From contig JAACPN010000010.1 in NCBI GenBank assembly GCA_009995425.1, positions 1-42,599 on the forward strand: a DNA stretch of 42,599 nucleotides, read 5' to 3'. This document shows, one piece after another, positions 27,810-37,258 of the stretch. Position numbers and translations under genes: made by a program. Position 1 is the first letter of the stretch, and the number at the start of each line of letters is the position of its first letter. This stretch comes from Legionella sp. (GTDB lineage: Bacteria > Pseudomonadota > Gammaproteobacteria > Legionellales > Legionellaceae). The notes under the pieces are model-generated. The model saw only the letters and a list, made by a program, of their open reading frames with translations. It had not been told where the DNA came from and did no database searches.

Positions 27810-28178
27810 TCATAACATTTCGATTTGATGTGTTATGCAAAAATCGCGTGTTTTTACATGGCACGGTGTGGTAGGTGTACTATGAAATATTGTTGCGAGG
27901 CAACTGCCTTGATCGTTAAATATTAAAGTTTGGGGGCACCGAATTTTTTTTGATAACGGCACGCATTCTAGATTATCAAAATCAAGGCAATAAGGGGTGT
28001 TAGGATTATCATCCTGGGGTATGCAAATACAAGACGTATAATCGTCATCGAAGCATCCATCCTCGTCTGGTCCACATAAAAAATACATGTCAGTGGCATA
28101 ACTTGATGTTACATAAACACATAATCCTATTAAAAAAATTAAGCCAAAGCCTAAGTGTTTTTTAATCTGATTATTCAT
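27810..28178 (-). CDS. Secreted cysteine-rich small protein
   Basis: The 122-aa protein has an N-terminal signal peptide (basic MNNQIKKHLG, hydrophobic FGLIFLIGLCVYVTS, likely cut at SYA/TD). The mature part of about 90 residues contains ten cysteines, for example FLCGPDEDGCFDDD, SCICIPQDD, YCLDFDNLEC and PCHVKTRDFC. That number suits five disulfide bonds in a stable periplasmic or secreted domain. It is divergent from the 1015-aa gene. Function unknown; proteins of this appearance occur in Legionellales, but I cannot name a family with certainty. Confidence 0.75.
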   Translation of the reverse strand: MNNQIKKHLGFGLIFLIGLCVYVTSSYATDMYFLCGPDEDGCFDDDYTSCICIPQDDNPNTPYCLDFDNLECVPLSKKIRCPQTLIFNDQGSCLATIFHSTPTTPCHVKTRDFCITHQIEML

Positions 28179-28191
28179 TTATTTATACAAG

Positions 28192-28222
28192 TTGACAAAA
28201 ATAAAAAACTTTGTGCTACAAT
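28192..28222 (+). promoter_or_regulatory. Probable promoter of the 1015-aa gene
   Basis: A perfect TTGACA (28192-28197) and TACAAT (28217-28222) are separated by 19 bp, 40 bp ahead of the ATG at 28263. The spacing is longer than ideal. A GAGG ribosome binding site lies 8-9 bases ahead of the ATG. Confidence 0.5.
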
Positions 28223-28262
28223 AAACATCATACATACCATATAAAATTATGAGGTTATCATT

Positions 28263-31200
28263 ATGAATCGATCCAGCCGAATTGTGTTTGTTTTTAACGA
28301 AAGCGTGACGAAAGAAACGTTATCTAAACTTAATCGTAACACACCTGATCTTTTTAAAGCTCTACCTAACGATAGAAAAGATCCAAACTTTATTGGATCG
28401 AATTATTTCGAAGTGGCCCCTACTTTGTTAAAAAACAATCAGATTACAGATGACGCTATTAAATCATGGATAGATGCATTAAAAGAGCACAATTTATTGA
28501 ATCAAGTTCGGGTTGTGGCGAAACAAGAAGAACAGCTCGCCCCTCTTGCCGGAAAAAATAAGCTTCAATCTATCGTAAAACAAAAACTAATGAAATCTAT
28601 TAAACTTAGATTAAACGATGTTGTAGAACAACTTCCCACAAGAAAAGCACAAGAATTTATCGACCGTTTTAACGCTGCACGAGACGATGTTCTTTTTCCT
28701 CTTGAAACTCATCTAGCTTTGTATTTAAACGACAATGAAATAGCCAATTTTAATGAATTATTTGACGTTAAAGATAACGTTATCAATCCAGAAGAAGATT
28801 TTATTGAGTTTTTAACTAACACGAATGATGCTTGGGTTGAAATGACTGGCTCAGAGATAGAGTTGACCCAGCTAAAAATACAAGAAGTAAAAACTAGAAA
28901 AAGAGAGGATGACTTACCTCAAGTTGTCAATCTCGCATCTTTCTCGTGTTCAGCGTTTGATGAAGCTATAACTCTATTCGAGGAGATGAAAAAATTAAAC
29001 ACAGATGAATTAAACGTAAAATTGAGTAAGTTAGAGTCAGAAAATAAGGAGCTAAAAGATAAAGCCAGCGAGTTAAATGCAAATAAAGAGAGCTTATTCG
29101 CTGCCCGAGATGCCTTTACACCAAAACCAGTTATCGATTTTTTCATTTGGATTTTTGGTTTGACGTTGTTTGGGTTTAAAACATATAAGCAAGAACAAGA
29201 TGAAAGAATTACTAAAGCAGATGCATCTTTAAAAGAATACCAGGACTCCTTAGTTGCGCTTTCTAAGAGTGACCAAAAGGTAAAAGTGTTACAAAAAACA
29301 CTAGAATCAAAAAAAGAAAAAGTTGATGGCATAAATAAACATCATGCTCAGTCAAAGGAAGGTATGAATGATTTACCTGAGCCTAAACCACAAACACCAG
29401 AGCTGGGAATATCAGATTTGAATTCAGATGAATCAGTCGCTTCAGGCCCATCAAATCCAAAAAAAGATGTTCTTTCTTTCTTACCTAAAGAAAGACCTGT
29501 TCTTTCTTTCTTATCTGTAATAGGTGGAGAGAATCCTTTAAAAAGATCATCAGCAACAAAAAACCCCAATGAAAATTCTCTCCTTAATCAAATTAAGAAC
29601 AATGTTCTCAATCCCGCAAATATTAAACCTGACTATATGTTTTTTTCTATCAAAAAAGACTTCTTGTATGACGCTACAAAAACACAACTTATAGAAGACT
29701 TTAATAAATTTTTTAGAAATGAATTAGAGGGATTACTTGCGATACTCGTTGATAAGGAGGTTAGACTTCCTATTACTCAGGGTATTGACTTGGAAAAATT
29801 TACTAAATGGTGTGAATTACAGTCAACAAGGTTCAAAAAGGGTCAGGTTGCTCTGGTAGAGCCAACATCACCTCAAGACTCAATGCGCGGAGAACTTCAA
29901 CATAGACTGAAGGGGCTTAGAAGTCATGTTAGCGATGACGATAACGATGACGAAGAGGATTGTCTTTCTGAAGCAGTCCAAAAAGCATTCAATACTCCTC
30001 AAAAATATTATCAAAAATCTTTCACTGTAGGACCTGTCAAAAACAAAACACCACAGGACCCAAAACAAGATCCAACAACGATGAAGCTTAAGCTCGTTGG
30101 GAACATTCAAGAAAAAATTATTAAGATCATTACTCAACTAGAAACACTTGGTCTCACGGTCGTTCATACGCCAGATGAGCGGAAACAGGAACATGAACTC
30201 AAATTGACGATAGCACCAGAAACAATAGATAAGACGCTCTTATCATTGCTTCCTGATATGATTCCGCATTTACCAGAGAACGTAGAGGTGACACCTTATG
30301 AACCATTTGGTAAGAGGTCCAAAGAGATTATTAATGATGAAAAAAAAGAACGTAACTTAAAAAAAGCTGTCTCGTCGCCCCAAGATGGAGCTCAGGTGCA
30401 GGTGAAACCCGAACCGGTAGCGAACATTAAAATCAATGTAATAGACGAAGAACGTTGCGATAGAATTCAATCATTTTTTAACGAAAAAAAAATTGGGTTT
30501 ATCAACCAAGGTACTTCTTATTATCTTGATGAGAATAATGCATTAAAATTAATCACTGACGCTGGCCCTGGTTTTGCTACCTTGATGAAAGGTAATGGAT
30601 GGTCAACTTTGGAATTATCGTATTACGATCCTAAGAACGGCGTTTATCAAAGTTTAATGAATTTTAGTGGACCTAAGGCAACAAAGACAACTCAGAATCC
30701 TCCGGGAGTCGCTGGGTTGCTTCAGCAAATGACAATGAGTGCATATAATGACCATTCACAACCAGAAAAAAAAGAAGATAAAACGGAAGACGCCAATTTT
30801 TGGACACTTAAGTCAGTTAAGGAATTTGATACCTTAATAAAAACGACTAAACGCGATATGACAAGCTCTTGTTTGTTTGGTCAAGGCAATAAGCAAGGAC
30901 TAGGCAATAAGCAAGGACTAGGCAATAAGCAAGGACTAGGCAATAAGAAAGGACTCTTTTTTCCTAAACCAGTATTGAATGTTCATCATGAGGTAGTTAC
31001 AACCTTTTTTACTCCGAAGGAAGATATTGATATAACAGTTCTGCCTGAAATTAAAGCGGGATTCTTAATGCGGCTTCAAAATATAAAGCAAGATGACTTA
31101 TTTAAAGCGATTGCAACAGGCATAAATGACGAAGATTATAATACGCTTGATGCGGCTATTACAAATGAAGCTACAAATATTGAAGCAAGAAACAAAACAA

Positions 31201-31310
31201 TTCAAGGAATAGGACTGCGTTTTGACGATAAGCTGATGGCTAGCTTCTGTAATGCCTGGGATACAGTGAAGCAGGAGCGCGGGAATAACAAGACACCTAC
31301 CATGAAATGA
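28263..31310 (+). CDS. 1015-aa protein of unknown function, candidate effector
   Basis: I recognise no family. The N-terminal 230 residues are soluble and helical. Residues about 240-285 form a likely coiled coil (KLSKLESENKELKDKASEL), followed by one hydrophobic stretch (VIDFFIWIFGLTLFGF, about 290-305) that might insert in a membrane as a hairpin. A low-complexity Pro/Ser/Lys region with a near-duplicate DVLSFLPKE/PVLSFLS follows, and then two similar Lys-rich folded-looking parts. Residues 875-898 are four copies of GNKQGL. There is no signal peptide. The gene is AT-rich and lies in the segment bounded by mfd and ygfZ relics. Size, lysine-rich composition and setting suggest a type IV effector; this is inference only. 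Confidence 0.65.
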   Translation: MNRSSRIVFVFNESVTKETLSKLNRNTPDLFKALPNDRKDPNFIGSNYFEVAPTLLKNNQITDDAIKSWIDALKEHNLLNQVRVVAKQEEQLAPLAGKNKLQSIVKQKLMKSIKLRLNDVVEQLPTRKAQEFIDRFNAARDDVLFPLETHLALYLNDNEIANFNELFDVKDNVINPEEDFIEFLTNTNDAWVEMTGSEIELTQLKIQEVKTRKREDDLPQVVNLASFSCSAFDEAITLFEEMKKLNTDELNVKLSKLESENKELKDKASELNANKESLFAARDAFTPKPVIDFFIWIFGLTLFGFKTYKQEQDERITKADASLKEYQDSLVALSKSDQKVKVLQKTLESKKEKVDGINKHHAQSKEGMNDLPEPKPQTPELGISDLNSDESVASGPSNPKKDVLSFLPKERPVLSFLSVIGGENPLKRSSATKNPNENSLLNQIKNNVLNPANIKPDYMFFSIKKDFLYDATKTQLIEDFNKFFRNELEGLLAILVDKEVRLPITQGIDLEKFTKWCELQSTRFKKGQVALVEPTSPQDSMRGELQHRLKGLRSHVSDDDNDDEEDCLSEAVQKAFNTPQKYYQKSFTVGPVKNKTPQDPKQDPTTMKLKLVGNIQEKIIKIITQLETLGLTVVHTPDERKQEHELKLTIAPETIDKTLLSLLPDMIPHLPENVEVTPYEPFGKRSKEIINDEKKERNLKKAVSSPQDGAQVQVKPEPVANIKINVIDEERCDRIQSFFNEKKIGFINQGTSYYLDENNALKLITDAGPGFATLMKGNGWSTLELSYYDPKNGVYQSLMNFSGPKATKTTQNPPGVAGLLQQMTMSAYNDHSQPEKKEDKTEDANFWTLKSVKEFDTLIKTTKRDMTSSCLFGQGNKQGLGNKQGLGNKQGLGNKKGLFFPKPVLNVHHEVVTTFFTPKEDIDITVLPEIKAGFLMRLQNIKQDDLFKAIATGINDEDYNTLDAAITNEATNIEARNKTIQGIGLRFDDKLMASFCNAWDTVKQERGNNKTPTMK
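30885..30956 (+). repeat. 18-bp tandem repeat in the 1015-aa gene
   Basis: Four consecutive 18-bp units (GGCAATAAGCAAGGACTA); the first three are identical and the fourth differs slightly. Each encodes GNKQGL. The identity of the copies indicates a recent or unstable expansion, and the frame is kept whatever the copy number. Confidence 0.95.
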
Positions 31311-31323
31311 GGTATAAAAACTT

Positions 31324-31525
31324 TTAGAGTTTAAATATATACTCGCTTCCTTCAAACCGGATCATATCCGGATGGTCAAATAAAACACTGGCGGCAATCA
31401 TAACTTGATTGCTGCCTAGATGGCAAAAATCCACAAGCTCACCGATTTCATGCGTACCATCTTCTGTTAGGATACAAGATGAAGTACGCTGAGGTGCGGT
31501 AAATCAAAAAGGGTATTTTGAGTTG
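31324..31525 (-). pseudogene. Internally deleted ygfZ copy
   Basis: On the minus strand, bases from 31525 encode TQNTLFDLPHLSVLHL, matching residues 7-22 of the intact YgfZ. They run straight into ILTEDGTHEIGELVDFC and NQVMIAASVLFDHPDMIRFE, ending IFKL and stop at 31324, which match the last 48 residues. About 230 residues between are missing. The sequence differs from the intact gene at many positions, mostly synonymous or conservative, so it is an old paralogue or a relic of the ancestral copy rather than a fresh duplication. It lies 22 bp from the 3' end of the intact mfd. Confidence 0.85.
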
Positions 31526-31547
31526 AACTCGACCTGAAAAGGCGACT

Positions 31548-34500
31548 TCAAAAAAGCCTTAATAAAAGTGCTTTAATCTCGTCAATACGCGCTTCCGCCG
31601 ATTGTTTATTAAACATATATTTAAGTTTATTCGGACCATCCAATTGATGTTGTTTTGATTCTTGTTGAATAAGCTGAATGAGTTTAGCTGAATCAATCTT
31701 GGGTGTTTGATTAAATTCAATCCGAGCCTGTTCAGCCGATGCCGTTATACGAACAATGCCGAGTGTGTCGGCTAAAGTACTCAGATGCGTGATCGCAAAA
31801 AGATGTTTAACTGGTTCGGGCAGCAAACCAAAGCGGTCAATAAATTCAACTTGAAGTTCACGTAAAGCCTCAGCGTTTTTTGCGTGCGTAATCCGCTTAT
31901 AAAGGGTTAAACGTGTGTGAATATCGCCAACATAGTCCTCAGGAATAATCGCACTGATGCGTAGATCAATTTCAGGTCCTTGTGGGGCAGGGGCATTGAG
32001 TTCAGGTATTTTACCGGATTTAAGTGCATCCACCGCACGTTCCAGCATTTCCATGTATAGATTAAACCCAATTGCATGCATGTTGCCGCTTTGTTCATCG
32101 CCTAAGAGCTCACCGGCGCCACGAATTTCAAGATCGTGGGTTGCGAGTAAAAAACCGGCGCCTAGAGCTTCAATCGATGTAAGCGCTTCGAGACGTTTTT
32201 TGGCATCCGCTGTAAGTAAATCATCTTTAGGCGTGAGTAAATAAGCGTAAGCCTGGTGATGTGAACGCCCAACTCGACCTCGGAGCTGATGGAGTTGGGC
32301 TAAACCAAAATGATCGGCTTTATCAATAATAATCGTATTGGCGGTTGGAATATCAATGCCTGTTTCAATAATCGTGGTGCAAACCAAAACATTAAAACGA
32401 TGATGATAAAAATCAGACATCACGCGCTCAAGTTCCCGTTCACGCATTTGACCATGCGCAATGTTGACTTTGGCTTCTGGCACTAATTTTTGAAGCTCTT
32501 CGGCAATGCGTGCAATGGTTTGCACATTATTGTGCAAGAAAAATACTTGGCCACCACGTAAAATTTCACGTAGCATTGCTTCACGTATCACGGTGTTATT
32601 TTTTTCTTGCCAAAAGGTTTTAATCGAAAGACGCTTAGCCGGTGGTGTTGCAATCAGTGAAATATCACGAATGCCCGCCATCGCCATATTTAGTGTACGA
32701 GGGATAGGCGTGGCTGTCATCGACAGAATATCCACATGCGCACGCAGTGCCTTCATGTGTTCTTTTTGTTTAACCCCAAACCGATGCTCTTCATCAATAA
32801 TTAATAAGCCTAAATTATCAAAGCCGATGCCTTTTTGTAAAAGTTTATGCGTACCGATGACCAAATCAAGCTTGCCTTGTTTGAGTTTTTCGATCGTTGA
32901 GGCGGCTTCTTTGGTGGTTTTAAAACGCGAAAGTAATTCGATTGTGATAGGAAACTCTGAAAAACGATCACGAAACGTCTCAAAATGTTGGCCTGCCAGT
33001 AATGTCGTGGGAGCAAGCACGCACACTTGTTTTCCACCTTGGATGGCGATGAATGCGGCTCGCATGGCAACTTCTGTTTTCCCAAAACCCACATCGCCGC
33101 AAATAAGCCTATCCATCGGCTTTTCAGAACCCATATCAGCCATAATGGCTTGAATCGCATGGGTTTGATCCATCGTTTCATCAAATGGAAACCCTGCAGC
33201 AAACTGTTGGTATTCGTGCTTATCATACTGATGCGCATGGCCTTTGCTTGCTGCACGTTTAGCATGAATCTCAAGCAGTTCAACAGCGACGTCATGAATC
33301 TTTTCAGCGGCTTTTTTACGTTCTTTTTGCCATTGATCAGAACCGAGGCGGTGCAAGGGCGCGTGATCGCTATCAGCGCCTGTGTAGCGACTTAAAACGT
33401 GTAACGCTGTAACAGGAACGTAAATTTTATCATCGTTTGCATACGATAAAATAATAAATTCACTCACAACGCCTTGGTGTTCGATGGTTTGCAGCCCAAG
33501 GTAACGACCCACGCCAAAATCGAGATGCACGAGGGGCACACCGACGCGAAGTTCGGCGAGATCGCGAATCATGACATTGGGATCAACGGTTCTTGTGTTT
33601 TTTGCGCGTTGCTGCGGTGTAATTTGGTCAGCAAAGAGTTGAGATTCAGTGATAATAGAAAGTGCATGTTTGGGTAGTTCGGTACCGTCATAAAAAGGAC
33701 CGACGACAATACCAAGCGCTGTATCTGCTTCAAAAAATGCAGTCCATGATGCGTAGATGATGGGATAAATTTCTTCTGTTTTCAATAAATCTAACAACGC
33801 TTCCCGTCGCCCGGTACTTTCCACCATCAAGAGCACACGGTTTTGTGTGTTGCTTAAATACGTACAAAGATGCGTAAGAGGGTTATCGAGTTTTCTATCA
33901 ACAGGAATCTTAGGCGCTTGCTGTGTTTCAAAATTAAGATGACTTGTTTTTATGGAAAGAGCAGCGTGTTGTACGCGAATTGGATTAAACGGCTTAATAC
34001 AGGTGAATAAATCGATCGCATTTAAAAAGCAGGCTGCAGGTGGCAGAGGTGGGCGCGTGGGGTCAAATTCACGTTGGGTGTAACGTGAATTTACATCATC
34101 CCAAAACTGTTCTGCATGCGATTGGACTGATTCGATAAGTGCAATATGTGAATTCTTAGGTAAGTAATCAAAAAGCGTGGTAGTTTTATCAAAAAAGAGC
34201 GGTAAGTAATACTCAATTCCATGGGGAAATTGTCCGTTGCTAACCGATTCATAAATACCGCACAGGCTTGGGTTACCAGAAAACGTTTCTCGAAACGCGC
34301 GTCTAAATTGCGAGATACCAGCTTCACTTACGGGGCATTCACGCGCTGGTAAAATACGAACCTGGGTTAATTTTTCGATGGTACGTTGTGTGTCGGGATC
34401 AAAACGCCGAATACTTTCAATGCAATCATCAAAGCGTTCGATACGAAACGGAGTGTTACTTCCCATAGGAAAGAGATCTAAAATACCGCCACGCACCGCA

Positions 34501-34994
34501 AATTCACCGTGTTCAAGGACGTTATTCACGGCGCGATAACCTGCACTAATGAGGCTTTGTCTGAAGGGTTCAAGTTCGAATTTTTGATTTTCTTTGAGCA
34601 CCAGTGCATGGCTGTTTAAAAACTCGGGTGGACATAAACGATGCATCAGTGTACTGGCTGATGCAATAAGAATAAGATCATGTCCTAATTGAATTTGGCT
34701 TAATGCATACAGCCTGTCTGAAATAATATCCTGATGAGGCGAAAATTGATCATAAGGCAGAGTTTCCCAATCAGGGAACAGTAAAAGCTCTTGTTGAATT
34801 AAGCTATGTTTTAATAAAAATTTTAAATTATCGCGTAATTCAGCAGCTGTGAGGTGATTGGGCGTGACGAGTAGTTTGATGCCGGATTGTTTTTGACACC
34901 ATTCGGCTAAGGCCATCGCTAAAGCTGGGCCGTGAAGTTGCCCCCAGCGTGTTTGGGGAGGGAGTTCATCAGGGAGTAGTGTGATACCGTTCAT
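31548..34994 (-). CDS. mfd: Mfd, transcription-repair coupling factor
   Basis: The 1148-aa DNA translocase removes RNA polymerase stalled at lesions and recruits UvrA. The N-terminal UvrB-like part has FPDWETLPYDQFSPHQDIIS. The RNA polymerase-interaction domain has DFGVGRYLGLQT. The motor has Walker A GDVGFGKTE (K639) and Walker B DEEH (734-737), then TATPIPRTLNMA and LRGRVGRS. The C-terminal UvrA-binding regulatory domain ends at KALLLRLF. Length is normal. Its 3' end abuts the ygfZ relic and is duplicated as a relic at 27721. Confidence 0.97.
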   Translation of the reverse strand: MNGITLLPDELPPQTRWGQLHGPALAMALAEWCQKQSGIKLLVTPNHLTAAELRDNLKFLLKHSLIQQELLLFPDWETLPYDQFSPHQDIISDRLYALSQIQLGHDLILIASASTLMHRLCPPEFLNSHALVLKENQKFELEPFRQSLISAGYRAVNNVLEHGEFAVRGGILDLFPMGSNTPFRIERFDDCIESIRRFDPDTQRTIEKLTQVRILPARECPVSEAGISQFRRAFRETFSGNPSLCGIYESVSNGQFPHGIEYYLPLFFDKTTTLFDYLPKNSHIALIESVQSHAEQFWDDVNSRYTQREFDPTRPPLPPAACFLNAIDLFTCIKPFNPIRVQHAALSIKTSHLNFETQQAPKIPVDRKLDNPLTHLCTYLSNTQNRVLLMVESTGRREALLDLLKTEEIYPIIYASWTAFFEADTALGIVVGPFYDGTELPKHALSIITESQLFADQITPQQRAKNTRTVDPNVMIRDLAELRVGVPLVHLDFGVGRYLGLQTIEHQGVVSEFIILSYANDDKIYVPVTALHVLSRYTGADSDHAPLHRLGSDQWQKERKKAAEKIHDVAVELLEIHAKRAASKGHAHQYDKHEYQQFAAGFPFDETMDQTHAIQAIMADMGSEKPMDRLICGDVGFGKTEVAMRAAFIAIQGGKQVCVLAPTTLLAGQHFETFRDRFSEFPITIELLSRFKTTKEAASTIEKLKQGKLDLVIGTHKLLQKGIGFDNLGLLIIDEEHRFGVKQKEHMKALRAHVDILSMTATPIPRTLNMAMAGIRDISLIATPPAKRLSIKTFWQEKNNTVIREAMLREILRGGQVFFLHNNVQTIARIAEELQKLVPEAKVNIAHGQMRERELERVMSDFYHHRFNVLVCTTIIETGIDIPTANTIIIDKADHFGLAQLHQLRGRVGRSHHQAYAYLLTPKDDLLTADAKKRLEALTSIEALGAGFLLATHDLEIRGAGELLGDEQSGNMHAIGFNLYMEMLERAVDALKSGKIPELNAPAPQGPEIDLRISAIIPEDYVGDIHTRLTLYKRITHAKNAEALRELQVEFIDRFGLLPEPVKHLFAITHLSTLADTLGIVRITASAEQARIEFNQTPKIDSAKLIQLIQQESKQHQLDGPNKLKYMFNKQSAEARIDEIKALLLRLF

Positions 34995-35067
34995 AAGTTG
35001 TGTATTAGGCTAAAGCAATAAAAAAAACCAGTATACCGCACGATAAGTATTGAACATAGTGTGATGA

Positions 35068-35961
35068 TTAATAAGCTGGTAATGCCTTGGTTTTTGCTTT
35101 GGCTTGAAGATACGTGCGAGCAATGCTGTAAACGTTGTAGATCATCACGGATAAGAGCAATAAGTGTAGAGATTTTGCATTGAGATGGCTCACAATAGGT
35201 AAACCAAGTAATACGCCGATGCAGCCAAAGAGGCTGATAAAAAAAGCTTTTTTAAGCGGGATTTTATTTTGTTTTAGAAAGATATACGTAATCATGGGTT
35301 GTTGCATGGCGCCTGCGGTTGCCATGATAGGAAAAGCGACGACGGGTGATATGTTCATTAAGAATAGAACACCTTGGACCATCGCAAACATACCAATCCC
35401 AATGGAGGTTAATGATCCGCATAAAACCATGGCAATAAAACCAAGCACAAGTTGCCAAGAATGTAGGGCAGTGACGTCGCCCGCGCGCGGTAACAGCCCC
35501 AGTTGGTCACAGGTTAAGAGGACGATAATGGCTGTAAAGCAAGCGATCATGCTCAGGCGAATATGTTGCTGATTTAAACGCGTAATCACATACCCACCCA
35601 AAACACCTCCGATACAAGCGCCAATAACCAAAGTGAGTAATGTTGTTAAATCAACTTGAATGAGTTTCATAAAAAAGATCGAGGCAAGTGTTGCTGGTAT
35701 CAGTTGAACACCGTTATTGATAGCTGGAAGTTCTTTGTCTTCAAACGTTCCTAATGTTTTAGCCATGGCGATAAGCACAACAAAGCTACCGATCCCTAAA
35801 GTATCCGAGATAAATGCAATTAGGCCAGTGATGGCTAATTTGAATTTTTCAGCACGTGGAATAGGCGGCGTAGCTGGTTCTTGATAAAATTTGTGAAGCA
35901 TAGCCAGCACACATGCACCCGATAAACATAAAATTGTGAGCATAATGAGTTTGATGGCCAT
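35068..35961 (-). CDS. TauE/SafE (DUF81) family permease
   Basis: The 297-aa membrane protein has about eight hydrophobic segments in two halves. SDTLGIGSFVVLIAMAK in the first half and SLTSIGIGMFAMVQGVLFLMNISP in the second are the paired repeats of TauE/SafE transporters, which export sulfite, sulfoacetate or other organic anions. ATG 35961 gives a proper start (MAIKLIMLTILCLSG); the frame runs 12 codons further to a TTG at 35997. It stands alone between mfd and hipA. The substrate is unknown. Confidence 0.88.
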   Translation of the reverse strand: MAIKLIMLTILCLSGACVLAMLHKFYQEPATPPIPRAEKFKLAITGLIAFISDTLGIGSFVVLIAMAKTLGTFEDKELPAINNGVQLIPATLASIFFMKLIQVDLTTLLTLVIGACIGGVLGGYVITRLNQQHIRLSMIACFTAIIVLLTCDQLGLLPRAGDVTALHSWQLVLGFIAMVLCGSLTSIGIGMFAMVQGVLFLMNISPVVAFPIMATAGAMQQPMITYIFLKQNKIPLKKAFFISLFGCIGVLLGLPIVSHLNAKSLHLLLLSVMIYNVYSIARTYLQAKAKTKALPAY

Positions 35962-36046
35962 GGGGTACTCTACGCAAGTTATGATGATATAAAACAAGAC
36001 TTCATAATATACAGTTGGATATTATTTGAGTCAAGTTATTTTTGTT

Positions 36047-37258
36047 TTATTGGGATAGATTAAGGCGTTGTAAAAGCGTTTCAGCACGTTTTTGGATGGT
36101 TGAAGTAAACGGGCTATCGGTTAGGTGCGCCTTAATTTTTTTGATCATGTTCATCGTTTCTTTTCGAACGAGCACTTTTGACAGACCTGCTTCATCAGCC
36201 ATTTGCATGATGTGACGCGGATATAATACATCAAAATTATATTTGCTGCCTATCTTCATGGCCATTTTTGTTGCAAGCTCAGGATAGCATACCGTTGAAA
36301 TCATATCATAAAACGGTGCTAAACGCGTGCGTTGTTGGTCGTATAATAACGAAAAGTTTTTACCATGTGCGTCGTTATTGCCGATGATTAAATTAAAGAG
36401 CACGCCGTGTAATAAGGCTTTAATATCAAGTACGGGGAGGGTAGATACGTTGCGTATGAGTTGAAAACATGAGGCTAAATCAGGCCCACCTTCACGTTGG
36501 TATTTCATTTCAGGAATAATCCCCAGTGCTTGGCAAAAGTCTTCTTGATGCAAGCGTTGAATGTTTTGATGGGTCTGGATGCGATCATAGCGTTTAATTA
36601 ATAAGTACGGTTGATGATTGGCGTGATGCAGAACGGCTCCGGCGGTATTTAAACCTATTTTTTTTGCTAAATTCAAACAAAAACATTCGTTTTCAATAAG
36701 CGTTAAAAAATCTCGGTTAATAGGTTTCAGAATATGTGTGCTGGGTGCACCGTTGATCGGTATGGCAATTTGGTTGTCGATGTAAGCTACAGCGAGTTTA
36801 TCTTGGGCACCTGCGAGGGATAAGCGAATACCGTCTTCGCCTACAAGCATAGGTTTTTGATGCATGGTATCTAAAATATTTGCTAATGCTTGTTCATCGA
36901 GGGTGCGATACTCTGGATTTAAAGTATCGGGTGTGACGGATGATGGCAATAAGCTGACTGCGCCCGCGCATTCGCCGCCTATGGCTGATAATAACGAGAA
37001 ATCATTTTTTTCGCTTATTCCAAGCTGGCGCGCAATGGATGCACGTAAATGCGCTTCGGGTAAAATACCACTAAAAAATGGCCGGCATTGTTTGGCATCA
37101 AAAGCTTCCGCTTGCAGGGGTAGTGATTGCGACAAAGCGAGGTTTTGCTTATTGATTGCATAGATGGGTGTGTAGCTAAACGCCATATCACCGTGTGAAT
37201 CAATGGATAAATATCCAATCAAATTTTGATGTAAATACACATCGAGTTTACGATCCAA
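36047..37258 (-). CDS. hipA: HipA-type serine/threonine kinase toxin
   Basis: The 403-aa protein matches HipA, which in E. coli phosphorylates glutamyl-tRNA synthetase and causes dormancy. The N-subdomain 1 starts LDVYLHQNLIGYL. The glycine-rich loop SLAGAQDKLAV (147-157) has S147 at the place of the autophosphorylated serine. The catalytic loop NNDAHGKNFSLL has D296 and N301, and FYDMIST has D318. Start: TTG at 37258 with a GGAGGA ribosome binding site 8 bases upstream; it overlaps the end of hipB by 11 bp, as usual in hipBA operons. All key residues appear intact, so an active toxin is expected. Confidence 0.93.
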   Translation of the reverse strand: MDRKLDVYLHQNLIGYLSIDSHGDMAFSYTPIYAINKQNLALSQSLPLQAEAFDAKQCRPFFSGILPEAHLRASIARQLGISEKNDFSLLSAIGGECAGAVSLLPSSVTPDTLNPEYRTLDEQALANILDTMHQKPMLVGEDGIRLSLAGAQDKLAVAYIDNQIAIPINGAPSTHILKPINRDFLTLIENECFCLNLAKKIGLNTAGAVLHHANHQPYLLIKRYDRIQTHQNIQRLHQEDFCQALGIIPEMKYQREGGPDLASCFQLIRNVSTLPVLDIKALLHGVLFNLIIGNNDAHGKNFSLLYDQQRTRLAPFYDMISTVCYPELATKMAMKIGSKYNFDVLYPRHIMQMADEAGLSKVLVRKETMNMIKKIKAHLTDSPFTSTIQKRAETLLQRLNLSQ

